A DNA stretch of 64,000 nt from Micromonospora sediminicola (GCF_900089585.1 NZ_FLRH01000003.1:62001-126000), one strand, 5' to 3'; shown: positions 8,409 to 16,757, numbered from the stretch's first letter. Made by a program: numbers and translations. The notes: generated by a model from the sequence alone, not told the origin.

Positions 8409-10004
8409 TCAGAGGCCGCCCGGGAGCCGACCGGGGGCGAGGCGGTGGTGCGGATCCAGGTGGGCCTTGGCGCTGCGCAGCCGGGGCAGCGCCGGCAACT
8501 CGCCCCAGAGGTCGACGGCGTGGCGCACCGGCGCGGGCGCCGCCACCACCACGCACCGGCCCTGCCGGGCGATCAGCACGCTGCGGACCGCGGTGAGGAT
8601 CGAGGCGACCCGCGCGGGCGGCAGCGCGCCGGGCAGAGCGGCGTGGACGGCGCCGATCCCGGCGGAGCCGCGTACCGGCACGGGCGTGCCGGCCGCGTCG
8701 CGCAGCGCGTAGACGGCGGCGTGCAGGTCGTTGATCGGCACCTCGATGCGCAGCGCGGTGTCGCCCGGGGCGAACGGATAGCGCCCCCACCACTCGGGCG
8801 CGTGGTGGTTGACCACGGCCTCGGCCCCGAGCACGGCGGTCAGTCGCTGGGCCCGTTCGGTCACGTCGGCCGGACCGCCCTCCAGCAGCACCACCAGGCT
8901 GCCCGCCGCGGGCCGGCCGGTCACCGCCGGGTGGTCGGGTCGACCGGCGACCGAGGGGTGGCTCGCCGGGATCCGACGACGGGGCAGGGACACCGGCACC
9001 GGCAGGTCCAGCTCCACGGCGGCCGGCTCGACGCCGGCGGCGAGCACCGCACGGACCAGGTCGTGCACCTCCAGCGGGGTCCACACCGGACGGGACACCC
9101 AGAGCCGGCCAGCCGGCAGCGCCTGCACCCGCATGGTGGCCGACACCAGCACGCCGAGCCCGCCCTGCGAGCCGCAGAGCAGCCGGGCCACGTCCAGCCC
9201 CGGCAACTCACCCCGACCGAGCACGGCATCACCGCCGGCGCCGACGGGCGGGCCGCCCCCGGCCGGCGCACCGCCAGCGGACGAACCTCCACCGAGCGGA
9301 CCACCCCGGACCGCCGACTCCCCGCCACCCAGAGAACCGCCACGCAGCGGACCACCGCCCAGGGAACCCCCGCCCAGCGGGCCACCGCCGGTGAGCGCAC
9401 CCCCGCCGATGTCGAAGGCGCCCGCCGGCGCCGCCCGCCCGAGCCGCGCCGTGCCGGACTCACCCACGCTGACCAGCTCGCCGTCGGCGTCCAGGTAGCG
9501 AACGCCGACGAGCTGCGCGCACGGGCTGCCGTGCCGGTGGCGCAACGGGCCCGCCTCGTCGGCGGCGAGCACCCCACCCAGCGTCGCGCCGGGTGAGGGC
9601 GCGTCGACCGGGAGCCGCCGGCCGGTGCGGCCGAGTGCGGCCTGGACCGCCCGCAACGGGGTGCCCGCGCCGATCTCGGCCACGGCGGCGGCCTGCGGCT
9701 CGTGCCACACCCCGGCGAGCCGACCGGTGTCGAGCAGGATGTCGACCTGGCCCGGGGCGGCGCCCCAGTCGATCTTCGTGCCGGCGCCGCGCGGGACCAC
9801 CGTCAGTTCGTGCGCCGCGGCCAGCCGCAGCACCTCGGCCGCGGCGTGCGGGCCGCCCGGCACGGCCACCCACCGGGCGGTGCGGCCGGCCACCTCGTCG
9901 GCCGGCCCGGCGAAACGGGCGAACGGCGGACCGCAGATCTCGGCCAGCTTCCGGGTGATGTCGAGGGCTCCGGGTCGGTCGGTGGAACGTGCAGCAGCCG
10001 CCAT
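8409..10004 (-). CDS. FAD-binding oxidoreductase (GlcE/GlcD-like), LexA-box controlled
   Basis: A 531-aa VAO/PCMH-fold flavoprotein. The N-terminal FAD domain includes VVPRGAGTKIDWG (about residues 82-94), LDTGRLAGV, the glycine-rich APSPGATLGGVLAADEAGPLR and a C-terminal dehydrogenase part ending LDPHHRLAPGRLPGGL, as in the FAD subunit GlcE of glycolate oxidase. A low-complexity insert (about residues 225-285, repeats of GGGPL/GGGSL) interrupts the FAD domain. ATG 10004 was chosen because TACGAT lies 7 nt upstream (leaderless); a further in-frame ATG at 10022 lies inside the LexA-like box. That box overlaps the -10, so SOS control is likely. The substrate is unknown; glycolate or another 2-hydroxy acid is only a family-level guess. 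Confidence 0.85.
   Translation of the reverse strand: MAAAARSTDRPGALDITRKLAEICGPPFARFAGPADEVAGRTARWVAVPGGPHAAAEVLRLAAAHELTVVPRGAGTKIDWGAAPGQVDILLDTGRLAGVWHEPQAAAVAEIGAGTPLRAVQAALGRTGRRLPVDAPSPGATLGGVLAADEAGPLRHRHGSPCAQLVGVRYLDADGELVSVGESGTARLGRAAPAGAFDIGGGALTGGGPLGGGSLGGGPLRGGSLGGGESAVRGGPLGGGSSAGGAPAGGGPPVGAGGDAVLGRGELPGLDVARLLCGSQGGLGVLVSATMRVQALPAGRLWVSRPVWTPLEVHDLVRAVLAAGVEPAAVELDLPVPVSLPRRRIPASHPSVAGRPDHPAVTGRPAAGSLVVLLEGGPADVTERAQRLTAVLGAEAVVNHHAPEWWGRYPFAPGDTALRIEVPINDLHAAVYALRDAAGTPVPVRGSAGIGAVHAALPGALPPARVASILTAVRSVLIARQGRCVVVAAPAPVRHAVDLWGELPALPRLRSAKAHLDPHHRLAPGRLPGGL
9235..9415. repeat. About 15-bp degenerate tandem repeats (Gly-rich insert)
   Basis: On the plus strand, units such as CCACCGCCCAGGGAA, CCCCCGCCCAGCGGG and CCGCCACGCAGCGGA follow one another, encoding GGGPL/GGGSL/GGGPLR in the oxidoreductase. 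The unit is 15 bp, so copy-number change keeps the frame. It lies between the two halves of the FAD domain, where many homologues have only a short loop. Confidence 0.7.
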
Positions 10005-10011
10005 GGCGGTT

Positions 10012-10028
10012 ATCGTACACATGTTCGA
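10012..10028 (-). promoter_or_regulatory. LexA (SOS) box over a leaderless promoter
   Basis: TCGTACACATGTTCGA (10013-10028) differs at one position from the palindromic actinobacterial SOS box TCGAACAnnTGTTCGA. On the minus strand it overlaps TACGAT (10012-10017), a -10 box 7 nt from the oxidoreductase ATG. The start of the oligopeptidase B gene is 69 bp away on the other side with its own TAACGT box, so the flavoprotein is the likelier target. Confidence 0.7.
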
Positions 10029-10096
10029 AAGACCTGGTGGCGGATCGGTGCGGCGCGGTCGCCCGGCGGTGGCCCGCCGACCGGTAACGTGGCGCC

Positions 10097-12190
10097 GTGA
10101 CCACGACCCCACCACCTGTTGCCAAGCGCGTTCCGGCCGAGCGGACCCACCACGGCGACACGGTCGTCGACGAGTACGCGTGGCTCGCCGCCAAGGACGA
10201 CCCGGACACGATCGCCTACCTGGACGCCGAGAACGCCCACACCGAGTCGCGCACCGCGCACCTGGCCGGGCTGCGCGCGGAACTGTTCGAGGAGACGCGC
10301 CGGCGCACCCAGGAGACCGACCTGTCGGTGCCGACCCGCAAGGACGGCCACTGGTACTACACCCGCACCGTCGAGGGGCAGCAGTACGGCGTGCACTGCC
10401 GGCGGGCGGTCCGCCCGGACGAGACCGCGCCCCCGGTCAGCGCGGACGGCGCCCCGCTCGACGGCGAGGAGGTGCTGCTCGACGGCAACCAGCTCGCCGA
10501 GGGGCACGACTTCTTCTCCCTGGGCGCGTTCGACGTCAGCCCGGACGGGCGGTGGTTGGCCTACTCCACCGACTTCTCCGGCGACGAGCGGTTCACGCTG
10601 CGGATCAAGGACCTGGTCACCGGCGAGGTGCGGCCGGACGAGATCCCGGACACGTTCTACGGCACGGCGTGGTCCGCCGACGCCTCGACGCTGTTCTACG
10701 TGACGGTCGACGACGCGTGGCGGCCGAACCGGGTGTGGCGGCACACGGTGGGCACCCCGTCGAGCGAGGACGTGGTGGTCCACCAGGAGGACGACGAGCG
10801 GTTCTGGGTCGGCGTCGAGCTGACCCGGTCCGAGCGCTTCGTGGTCATCGACATCCACAGCAAGATCACCAGTGAGGTCCGGGTGATCCCGGCCGCGAAC
10901 CCGACCGGCGAACCCGCCGTCGTGGCCCCGCGGCGTCAGGGCGTCGAGTACGCGGTGGAGCACCACGGCCACCGCTTCCTGATCCTGCACAACGACGGTG
11001 CGGAGGACTTCGCGCTGGCGTACACGTCGGCGGACGCGCCGGGCGAGTGGACGCCGCTGATCCCGCACACCCCGGGCACCCGGCTGGAGGCGGTCGACGC
11101 GTTCGAGAACCACCTCGTGGTGTCGTTGCGCGCCAACGGGCTGACCGGGCTGCGCGTGCTGCCGGTCGGCAGCGACGACAGCTGGGACATCGACTTCCCC
11201 GAGCCGATCTACAGCGTCGGGCTCGACGCGAACCCGGAATACCGCACGGGCACGGTGCGGCTGCGCTACACCTCGCTGGTGACCCCCGACTCGGTCTACG
11301 ACTACGACCTGGTCACCCGGGAGCTGACGCTGCGCCGGCAGAAGCCGGTACGGCCCGGGCCGGACGGGCGGGCGTACGACCCGGCCGACTACGAGCAGCA
11401 CCGGGACTGGGCGCTGGCCGACGACGGCACCCGCGTACCGATCTCGCTGGTCTGCCGCCGCGACACCCCGCGCGACGGCTCCGCGCCCGCGGTCATCTAC
11501 GGCTACGGCTCGTACGAGGCGAGCATGGACCCCTGGTTCTCGATCGCCCGGCTGAGCCTGCTCGACCGTGGCGTCATCTTCGCGGTCGCGCACATCCGGG
11601 GCGGCGGCGAGCTGGGCCGGCGCTGGTACGACGAGGGCAAGCTGCTGGCCAAGAAGAACACGTTCACCGACTTCGTGGCCTGCGCCCGGCACCTGGTCAA
11701 GGCGGGCTGGACGGCGAGCGACCGGCTGGTCGCCCGGGGCGCCTCGGCCGGCGGCCTGCTGATGGGCGCGGTGGCGAACCTCGCCCCGGACGCGTTCGCC
11801 GGGATCGTCGCGCAGGTGCCGTTCGTGGACGCGCTGACCTCGATCCTCGACCCGTCGCTGCCGCTGACGGTGACCGAGTGGGAGGAGTGGGGCAACCCGC
11901 TGGACGACCCCGAGGTCTACGCGTACATGAAGTCGTACACCCCGTACGAGAACGTGACCTCCGCCGACTACCCGGCGATCCTGGCCGTGACCAGCCTGAA
12001 CGACACCCGGGTGCTCTACCACGAGCCGGCCAAGTGGGTCGCCCGGCTGCGCGCGCTCGCGCCGCAGGGCGACTACCTGCTGAAGACCGAGATGGGCGCC
12101 GGGCACGGCGGGCCGAGCGGCCGGTACGACGCCTGGCGCGAGGAGGCGTTCGTCAACGCCTGGACCCTCGACCGTCTCGGCCGCGCCTGA
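10097..12190 (+). CDS. ptrB: Oligopeptidase B (S9A prolyl oligopeptidase family)
   Basis: A 697-aa serine peptidase. The N-terminal 400 residues form the beta-propeller (WYYTRTVEGQQY, DVSPDGRWLAYSTD, FYGTAWSADASTLFY). The C-terminal alpha/beta-hydrolase has YGYGSYE, RGGGELGRRWYDEG, the nucleophile Ser in RGASAGGLLMG (about residue 553), Asp in SLNDTRV and His in GAGHGG. It cleaves short peptides, in this subfamily after basic residues, in the cytoplasm. GTG 10097 has TAACGT 6 nt upstream (leaderless). It is a stand-alone gene; the downstream palindrome probably terminates it. Confidence 0.93.
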   Translation: MTTTPPPVAKRVPAERTHHGDTVVDEYAWLAAKDDPDTIAYLDAENAHTESRTAHLAGLRAELFEETRRRTQETDLSVPTRKDGHWYYTRTVEGQQYGVHCRRAVRPDETAPPVSADGAPLDGEEVLLDGNQLAEGHDFFSLGAFDVSPDGRWLAYSTDFSGDERFTLRIKDLVTGEVRPDEIPDTFYGTAWSADASTLFYVTVDDAWRPNRVWRHTVGTPSSEDVVVHQEDDERFWVGVELTRSERFVVIDIHSKITSEVRVIPAANPTGEPAVVAPRRQGVEYAVEHHGHRFLILHNDGAEDFALAYTSADAPGEWTPLIPHTPGTRLEAVDAFENHLVVSLRANGLTGLRVLPVGSDDSWDIDFPEPIYSVGLDANPEYRTGTVRLRYTSLVTPDSVYDYDLVTRELTLRRQKPVRPGPDGRAYDPADYEQHRDWALADDGTRVPISLVCRRDTPRDGSAPAVIYGYGSYEASMDPWFSIARLSLLDRGVIFAVAHIRGGGELGRRWYDEGKLLAKKNTFTDFVACARHLVKAGWTASDRLVARGASAGGLLMGAVANLAPDAFAGIVAQVPFVDALTSILDPSLPLTVTEWEEWGNPLDDPEVYAYMKSYTPYENVTSADYPAILAVTSLNDTRVLYHEPAKWVARLRALAPQGDYLLKTEMGAGHGGPSGRYDAWREEAFVNAWTLDRLGRA

Positions 12191-12201
12191 CCTTCCGTGC
12201 A

Positions 12202-12249
12202 AGGAAGGGCCCCTTGTTAACAGGCGCCTGTTAACAAGGGGCCCTTCCT
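12202..12249. repeat. Perfect 48-bp palindrome (2 x 24 bp, no spacer)
   Basis: The left arm, beginning AGGAAGGGCCCCTTG and ending at 12225, is the exact reverse complement of 12226-12249; the centre is CAGGCGCCTG. It follows the oligopeptidase B stop by 11 bp and faces the stop of the dehydratase, so a bidirectional terminator is likely. A third half-copy (GTTAAGAAGGGGCCCTTCCT, 12261-12280) directly follows. As I recall, AAGGGGCCCTT elements recur between genes in Micromonospora genomes. Confidence 0.9.
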
Positions 12250-12279
12250 CTACCGGAGACGTTAAGAAGGGGCCCTTCC

Positions 12280-13224
12280 TTACACCGCAAGCGCGGCGGC
12301 GAGCACTGCCGGGTCGGCGTTGCCGCCGGTGACCACCGCGACGGTACGCCCGCCCGGCAGCTCGTCGCGGTGGAACAGCCGGGCGGCCAGCGCGACCGCG
12401 CCGCTCGGCTCGGCCACCAGGCGCGCGTCCCGCAGCACCCGTCCGGTGGCCGCCATGATCTCGTCCTCGGTGACCGTGACGATGCCGTCGAGCCGCTCCC
12501 GCAGGTGGGCCAGCGTCCGCGCGGACAGGTTGGTCCGCAGCCCGTCGGCGCAGGTCCGGTAGGTGCGGTCGACATCCCAGACCACCACCTCGCCGGCGGC
12601 GAGCGACTCCACGGCGTCGGCGGCCAGCTCCGGTTCCACCCCGATGACGGAGGCCGACGGGCGCAGCGCCTTGACCGCGGTGGCGACGCCCGAGCCGAGA
12701 CCGCCACCGCCCACCGGCACCAGCACCACGTCGACGTCGGGCAGGTCGGCGACGATCTCCAGCCCGATGGTGCCCTGCCCGGCGATGACCGCCGGGTGGT
12801 CGAACGGGGGCACGAGCGCCGCCCCGCTCTCCGCCGCGATCCGCTCCGCCTCGGCGAGCCGGCGGGCCGGCGGCACCGTCCGCACGTCCGCGCCGAGCGC
12901 CCGCATCCGGGCCACCTTGACCTCGGGCGCGCCCGCGGGCACCACCACGACGCAGGGCACCCCGAACGCGCGGGCCGCGTACGCCAGCGCCTGCCCGTGG
13001 TTGCCGGAGGAGTGGGTGACCACGCCCCGGGACCGGACGTCCGGGGCGAGCCGGGCCACGGCGTGGGTGGCGCCGCGCAGCTTGAACGACCCCACCGGTT
13101 GCAGGTTCTCCGGCTTGAGCCACAGCTCCTCGTCCCAGGGCACCGGCAGCAGCGGGGTCCGCACCACGGTGCCCGCCAGGTCGTCGGCGGCGGTCCGGAC
13201 GTCAGCGATCGTGATCAGCTCCAT
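12280..13224 (-). CDS. PLP-dependent threonine/serine dehydratase family protein
   Basis: A 314-aa fold-type II PLP enzyme. The Schiff-base Lys is in VGSFKLRGA (about residue 48), the phosphate-contacting loop is SSGNHGQAL, the glycine loop is PVGGGGLGSG and the C-terminal serine is in VVTGGNAD. There is no ACT regulatory domain, so it resembles catabolic serine/threonine dehydratases or serine racemase rather than biosynthetic IlvA. It probably converts L-Thr or L-Ser to the 2-oxo acid plus ammonia. CAGGAT lies 6 nt before the ATG (leaderless). It is divergent from a 47-aa membrane peptide, the two promoters overlapping within 33 bp. Confidence 0.9.
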   Translation of the reverse strand: MELITIADVRTAADDLAGTVVRTPLLPVPWDEELWLKPENLQPVGSFKLRGATHAVARLAPDVRSRGVVTHSSGNHGQALAYAARAFGVPCVVVVPAGAPEVKVARMRALGADVRTVPPARRLAEAERIAAESGAALVPPFDHPAVIAGQGTIGLEIVADLPDVDVVLVPVGGGGLGSGVATAVKALRPSASVIGVEPELAADAVESLAAGEVVVWDVDRTYRTCADGLRTNLSARTLAHLRERLDGIVTVTEDEIMAATGRVLRDARLVAEPSGAVALAARLFHRDELPGGRTVAVVTGGNADPAVLAAALAV

Positions 13225-13256
13225 CGCACCATCCTGCCCGCACCTAGACTGCCGGG

Positions 13257-13400
13257 ATGACCGACGAGGAGCAGCCGGCGGCGCGGCGCGGGCCGACCTG
13301 GTTGATCCTCCTGGTGGTCGCCGCCGCGCTGGCGGTCTGCTGCTGTTCCACCGTGATCGGGCTGGCCGTGGCCGGCTCGGCCGGGCTGCTCGGCCGCTGA
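13257..13400 (+). CDS. Small single-span membrane protein, 47 aa
   Basis: ATG 13257 has TAGACT exactly 6 nt upstream, the leaderless pattern seen widely in this window. The peptide begins MTDEEQPAARRGPTW and continues into one hydrophobic segment (residues 15-42) containing CCC and a small-residue GLAVAGSAGLLG tail, ending at a TGA. The N-in, C-out orientation is expected from the charged N-terminus. Nothing identifies its role; it stops 10 bp short of the convergent ABC permease. Confidence 0.6.
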   Translation: MTDEEQPAARRGPTWLILLVVAAALAVCCCSTVIGLAVAGSAGLLGR

Positions 13401-13410
13401 TCGGCCGGTC

Positions 13411-14922
13411 CTAGGTGGTGCGCAGTTCCTCCACCGAGGTGCTGGCGCGCAGAACCAGCAGGCCGGCGGCGGCGGTGGCCAGCACCGCCGCCAGCCCACC
13501 CGCCGCGAGCCAGGCCAGCTGCTCCCACGGCACGTCCGGCCGGACGACCACCTCCGGCACCCATTCGGTACGGGCGTAGCGGACGCTGGTGGCCGGATCG
13601 CCGCACAGGTCGGGACCGGCGTCGCAGACCGTGGTCCGGTAGCCGCCGCCGCTCGGGTCGGGGAGCAGTCCCCGGACCAGCAGGTATCCGACGGTCAGCG
13701 CGAGCCCGACCGCCGGCACGGCCGGGGCGAGCGACGCCCAGAGCAGCGACCGGCCGATGGTGGCGCGCGGCACGCCGGTGGCCACCTGGGCGGCGTACGC
13801 CCGGCGCCGGCTGGTGATGCCCTCGACCACGGCGACGAGCAGCCCACCGCCGGCGATCGCCATCGCCACCACGATCGCCAGGTCGACCAGGCCCATCGCG
13901 TTGAGGTAGAAGTCCGGGTCGGACAGCCCCGCACCGGTGCGGCGGGTCAGCTCGGCCTGGGCCAGGAAGTCGGCGCGGATCCCGGCGGCACCGGCACCGA
14001 CGATCAGCGCGGCGAGCAGGGCGGCGAACGTGCGGCTGCCGGCCCACGGGTCGGCGGTGAGCCGGCGCGCCGCGAGCAGCGCGGCGGCGCCGCGCCCGTG
14101 CCGGTGCAGCACCCGCCCGGTCTGGTACGAGATCCAGCCGGTGCCGGACACCACGCCGATCATCGCGGTCAGCCCGCCGGCCATCAGCATCAGTGGCGCC
14201 ACCCAGTCAGGCTCGACGACGTCGCGCTGCTCGTACCAGACCAGGACCGGGCGGATCGCGGCGAACATGGCCAGCGCGGCCAGGATGAGCACGCCGGGCC
14301 ACGGCCAGGGGGCGCGGGTGCGGACCCGGCGCACGACGCCGAACGGGGTGGTGGTGACCCGCCGCAGCAGCAGCGCGCTCGCCAGCGCGGCGACCAGCGG
14401 CAGGCCGAGCACGACGGCGGTCGTGGCGGCCGGGGCCGGGAGCACGTCGGTGGGCAGGGGCAGCCGGCCGGTGGCGTCGGGCCGGTGCAGCAGCCGGCGC
14501 CCGACCAGGAAGACGGCGAGGCCGGTGACGGTGCCGAGCAGGCTCGCCACGCCGGTCTCGGCGACCGCGATCCGGGTGACCTGGCCGGGCGTGGCGCCGA
14601 CCAGCCGGAGCGCGGCCAACCGCCGGTCCCGGCCCGGCGCGCCGAGGCGGGCGCACTGCCCGGCCAGCCCGAGGACCGGTATGCAGAGCAGCAGCAGGGC
14701 GAAGGCGACGCCGGGGCGCAGGCCCGGTTCCCGCAGCAGGGCGTTGGTGTACTGCTCGGACTGCGTCCAGGCGTTACCGGGCGGCTTGGCCACGGCCAGC
14801 ACGGTGAGCGCGGCCAGCCCGGCGAGCGTCGCCAGCGCGGCGCTCACCGCGGTCAACGCCACCCGCGCGCCATCGGTGCGGGTGCCGGCGAGCGCGAGTC
14901 GCAGCAGTGTCGCCGGCCTCAC
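13411..14922 (-). CDS. ABC transporter permease (FtsX/MacB-like)
   Basis: A 503-aa membrane protein from GTG 14922, whose GTGA overlaps the ATPase stop. It begins VRPATLLRLALAG and has about eight to ten hydrophobic segments in two halves. LAALRLVGATPGQV and AQVATGVPRATI are the FtsX-type coupling-helix motifs, one per half, as in MacB/LolE-like exporters. A large extracellular loop near the C-terminus has paired cysteines (VCDAGPDLCGDP). With the ATPase it forms an exporter controlled by the PadR protein. The substrate (drug, peptide or lipid) is unknown. Confidence 0.85.
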   Translation of the reverse strand: MRPATLLRLALAGTRTDGARVALTAVSAALATLAGLAALTVLAVAKPPGNAWTQSEQYTNALLREPGLRPGVAFALLLLCIPVLGLAGQCARLGAPGRDRRLAALRLVGATPGQVTRIAVAETGVASLLGTVTGLAVFLVGRRLLHRPDATGRLPLPTDVLPAPAATTAVVLGLPLVAALASALLLRRVTTTPFGVVRRVRTRAPWPWPGVLILAALAMFAAIRPVLVWYEQRDVVEPDWVAPLMLMAGGLTAMIGVVSGTGWISYQTGRVLHRHGRGAAALLAARRLTADPWAGSRTFAALLAALIVGAGAAGIRADFLAQAELTRRTGAGLSDPDFYLNAMGLVDLAIVVAMAIAGGGLLVAVVEGITSRRRAYAAQVATGVPRATIGRSLLWASLAPAVPAVGLALTVGYLLVRGLLPDPSGGGYRTTVCDAGPDLCGDPATSVRYARTEWVPEVVVRPDVPWEQLAWLAAGGLAAVLATAAAGLLVLRASTSVEELRTT

Positions 14923-15620
14923 CGCGTGCCGCCCGGCACCGCCGGGTCGAGGCCCAGCCCGGTGTGGTCGACCATCCCGTCGCGCAGGCTCACCTCCCGG
15001 TCCGCGTACGCGGCGATCCGCGGCTCGTGGGTGACCAGCACGACCGTGGTGCGTTGGTCGCGGGCCAGCCGGACCAGTTGGGTGAGCACCTGCTCGCCGG
15101 CGAGCGTGTCGAGCGCGCCGGTGGGCTCGTCGGCGAAGAGGACCCGCGGCTCGGTGACCAGCGCCCGGGACAGCGCGCAGCGCTGCTGCTGGCCGCCGGA
15201 CATCTCGCCCGGTCGGGCGTCGGCGACCTCGGCCACGCCGAGCCGTTCCAGCCAGGTGAGCGCCGCCGTCCGTGCCGCTCGCCGCCCCGTGCCGGCGAGA
15301 AGCAACGGAAGGGCGACGTTCTCCGCCGCGGTCAGCTCGGCGACGAGCTGGCCGAACTGGAACAGCACCCCGAAGTCGGTGCGGCGCAGCCGGGACCGGG
15401 CCGCCTCCGACCACTGGTCGATCCGTTCGCCGCGCCAGGTGACCTGACCGGCGTCGGGGCGCAGGATGCCGGCGAGGCAGTGCAGCAGTGTCGACTTGCC
15501 GCAGCCGCTCGGGCCGGTGACGGCCACGATCTCGCCCTCGGCCACGTCGAGCGTCACGCCGCGCAGTGCGGGTGTCGGGCCGTAAGCCCGGACCACGCCG
15601 CGCGCTTCCAGGAACGTCAC
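14919..15620 (-). CDS. ABC transporter ATP-binding protein (MacB/LolD-like)
   Basis: A 233-aa ATPase: Walker A GPSGCGKST (about residue 37), Q-loop FQFGQLVAELT, signature MSGGQQQRCALSRAL, Walker B RVLFADEPTGALD and H-loop VTHEPRIAA. The LFADEPTGALD motif and short length place it in the MacB/LolD export clade. It starts with GTG, overlapping the PadR stop by 4 nt, and its own stop overlaps the permease start, so the three genes form a tightly coupled operon. Confidence 0.92.
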   Translation of the reverse strand: MTFLEARGVVRAYGPTPALRGVTLDVAEGEIVAVTGPSGCGKSTLLHCLAGILRPDAGQVTWRGERIDQWSEAARSRLRRTDFGVLFQFGQLVAELTAAENVALPLLLAGTGRRAARTAALTWLERLGVAEVADARPGEMSGGQQQRCALSRALVTEPRVLFADEPTGALDTLAGEQVLTQLVRLARDQRTTVVLVTHEPRIAAYADREVSLRDGMVDHTGLGLDPAVPGGTR

Positions 15621-16153
15621 GAGTGCACCTCCCGGTGCCAGTCGGCGACCCGGTCCAGGGTGGTGTGCAGCCACCGCAGATCGGCGTCGAGATGGGCGAT
15701 GGCGAAGTCGGCGGCGACCACCTCGTCGAGGCGGGCACCGGGTGCGCTCTTGACCGCGGTCAGCTCGCGCAGCCGCTCGGTGTGGGCGCGGCGCTGGGCG
15801 ACCAGGTAGGCGCGCGCCTGGTCGGCGTCGGCCACCAGGAGCGCGACCACCACCTTGGCGAAGAGCGTGCTGGCCACGTAGGGCATCGGCGGTTCGACGG
15901 TGGCCAGCCACTGGTCGAGCGCGGCCCGGCCCGCGCCGGTGAGCGCGTAGGCGGTGCGGTCCGGGCCGCCCTCGCGGGCCTGACCGGCGGGGGCGACCAG
16001 GCCGTCCCGGTGCAGCCGGGCCAGCGTCGCGTAGACCTGCCCGAAGGCGAGCGGCCGGGCCCGGGGCAGCCGCTCGTCGTGGGCGCGTTTCAGCTCGTAG
16101 CCGTGGCGTGGGCCGGCGGCGAGCAGCCCGAGCAGGACGTGCTGGGTGGACAC
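15617..16153 (-). CDS. PadR-family transcriptional regulator
   Basis: A 178-aa PadR-s2 protein. The start VSTQHVLLGLLAAGPRHGYELK is canonical, with the winged helix (FGQVYATLARLHRDGLV; GPDRTAYALTGAG) in the first 80 residues and a helical dimerisation domain after it. GTG 16153 is preferred over an upstream in-frame GTG (16168) because homologues start here and the palindrome lies just upstream. It heads the ABC exporter operon and probably represses its own transcription until a toxic ligand binds. Confidence 0.92.
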   Translation of the reverse strand: MSTQHVLLGLLAAGPRHGYELKRAHDERLPRARPLAFGQVYATLARLHRDGLVAPAGQAREGGPDRTAYALTGAGRAALDQWLATVEPPMPYVASTLFAKVVVALLVADADQARAYLVAQRRAHTERLRELTAVKSAPGARLDEVVAADFAIAHLDADLRWLHTTLDRVADWHREVHS

Positions 16154-16160
16154 GCCCCTA

Positions 16161-16179
16161 CTATTCACTCAGTGAATAG
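16161..16179. promoter_or_regulatory. PadR operator palindrome
   Basis: CTATTCACTCAGTGAATAG is a perfect palindrome (9-bp arms, 1-nt centre), 8 bp upstream of the padR start. AT-rich dyads of this form with ACT-AGT cores are typical PadR sites. It falls between the padR start and the convergent-side gene ending at 16185, so it serves only the PadR-ABC operon. Confidence 0.8.
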
Positions 16180-16184
16180 AACCG

Positions 16185-16757
16185 TCAAGCAGGAGGCGCC
16201 CAGGCCGGGTCGCGCCCGGTGCGGGCGAGCAGCGCCGCCAGCGTGGTCGGGGCCGCGTCGGTGGGCACCGGAGCGCCGAACGCGCCCATCCGCTGCCCCA
16301 TGTCGCCCATCCGGTCCATGAAGTCGTGCCCCGCCGCCACCACGGACGGGTCCACCACCAGCTCCTGCCCGGTGGCCCGGGCCAGGTCCCAGCCGTGCAC
16401 GGTGAGGTCGATCAGGGCCATCAGCCCGACCGTCTCCTGCGGCAGGCCCAGGCCGGGCGAGACACCCTCCAACGCCGCCGGGTCCGACCACGCCTCGACC
16501 AGCCGCGCCGCCTCGGTGGCGAACCGGTCCCGCCAGCCCTCGGTCAGGTGGTCGGTCTTGCCCGACCAGTCGACCTCCTCCCGCCGGGCCATCGCCTGGA
16601 AGTTGACCACCACGTCGGTCACGTGGTTCAGCAGGTCGCGCACGCTGTAGTCGGGGCAGGGGGTGGGCAGGTCGAGCTGGTCGTCGGCGACGCCACGCAC
16701 CACCGCCGTCGTGCCCGGCGACGCGACGGACAGCAGCTCACTAGTCTTCGTGCTCAT
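16185..16757 (-). CDS. TIGR03086/DinB-fold metal-binding protein (mycothiol-dependent family)
   Basis: A 190-aa helical-bundle protein of the MDMPI-N/DinB superfamily: PTPCPDYSVRDLLNHV (about residues 31-46) with a metal-ligand His, and DLTVHGWDLARATG with the second ligand. These proteins are mycothiol-dependent transferases or isomerases in actinobacteria. ATG 16757 has TACGCT 6 nt upstream (leaderless). It is divergent from an AraC regulator 31 bp away. The substrate cannot be told. Confidence 0.85.
   Translation of the reverse strand: MSTKTSELLSVASPGTTAVVRGVADDQLDLPTPCPDYSVRDLLNHVTDVVVNFQAMARREEVDWSGKTDHLTEGWRDRFATEAARLVEAWSDPAALEGVSPGLGLPQETVGLMALIDLTVHGWDLARATGQELVVDPSVVAAGHDFMDRMGDMGQRMGAFGAPVPTDAAPTTLAALLARTGRDPAWAPPA

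Noticed and set aside
8062..8712. Plus-strand frame of 216 codons
   Set aside because: It overlaps the oxidoreductase C-terminus antisense, lacks an RBS and shows no family.
10010..13123. 1037-codon minus-strand frame spanning the dehydratase and oligopeptidase genes
   Set aside because: It runs antisense to oligopeptidase B and out of frame with the dehydratase; composition is typical of GC-rich shadow frames.
13411..15738. 775-codon minus-strand frame covering the permease and beyond
   Set aside because: Upstream of 14922 it only shadows the ATPase and PadR genes; the GTG at 14922 fits the GTGA coupling.
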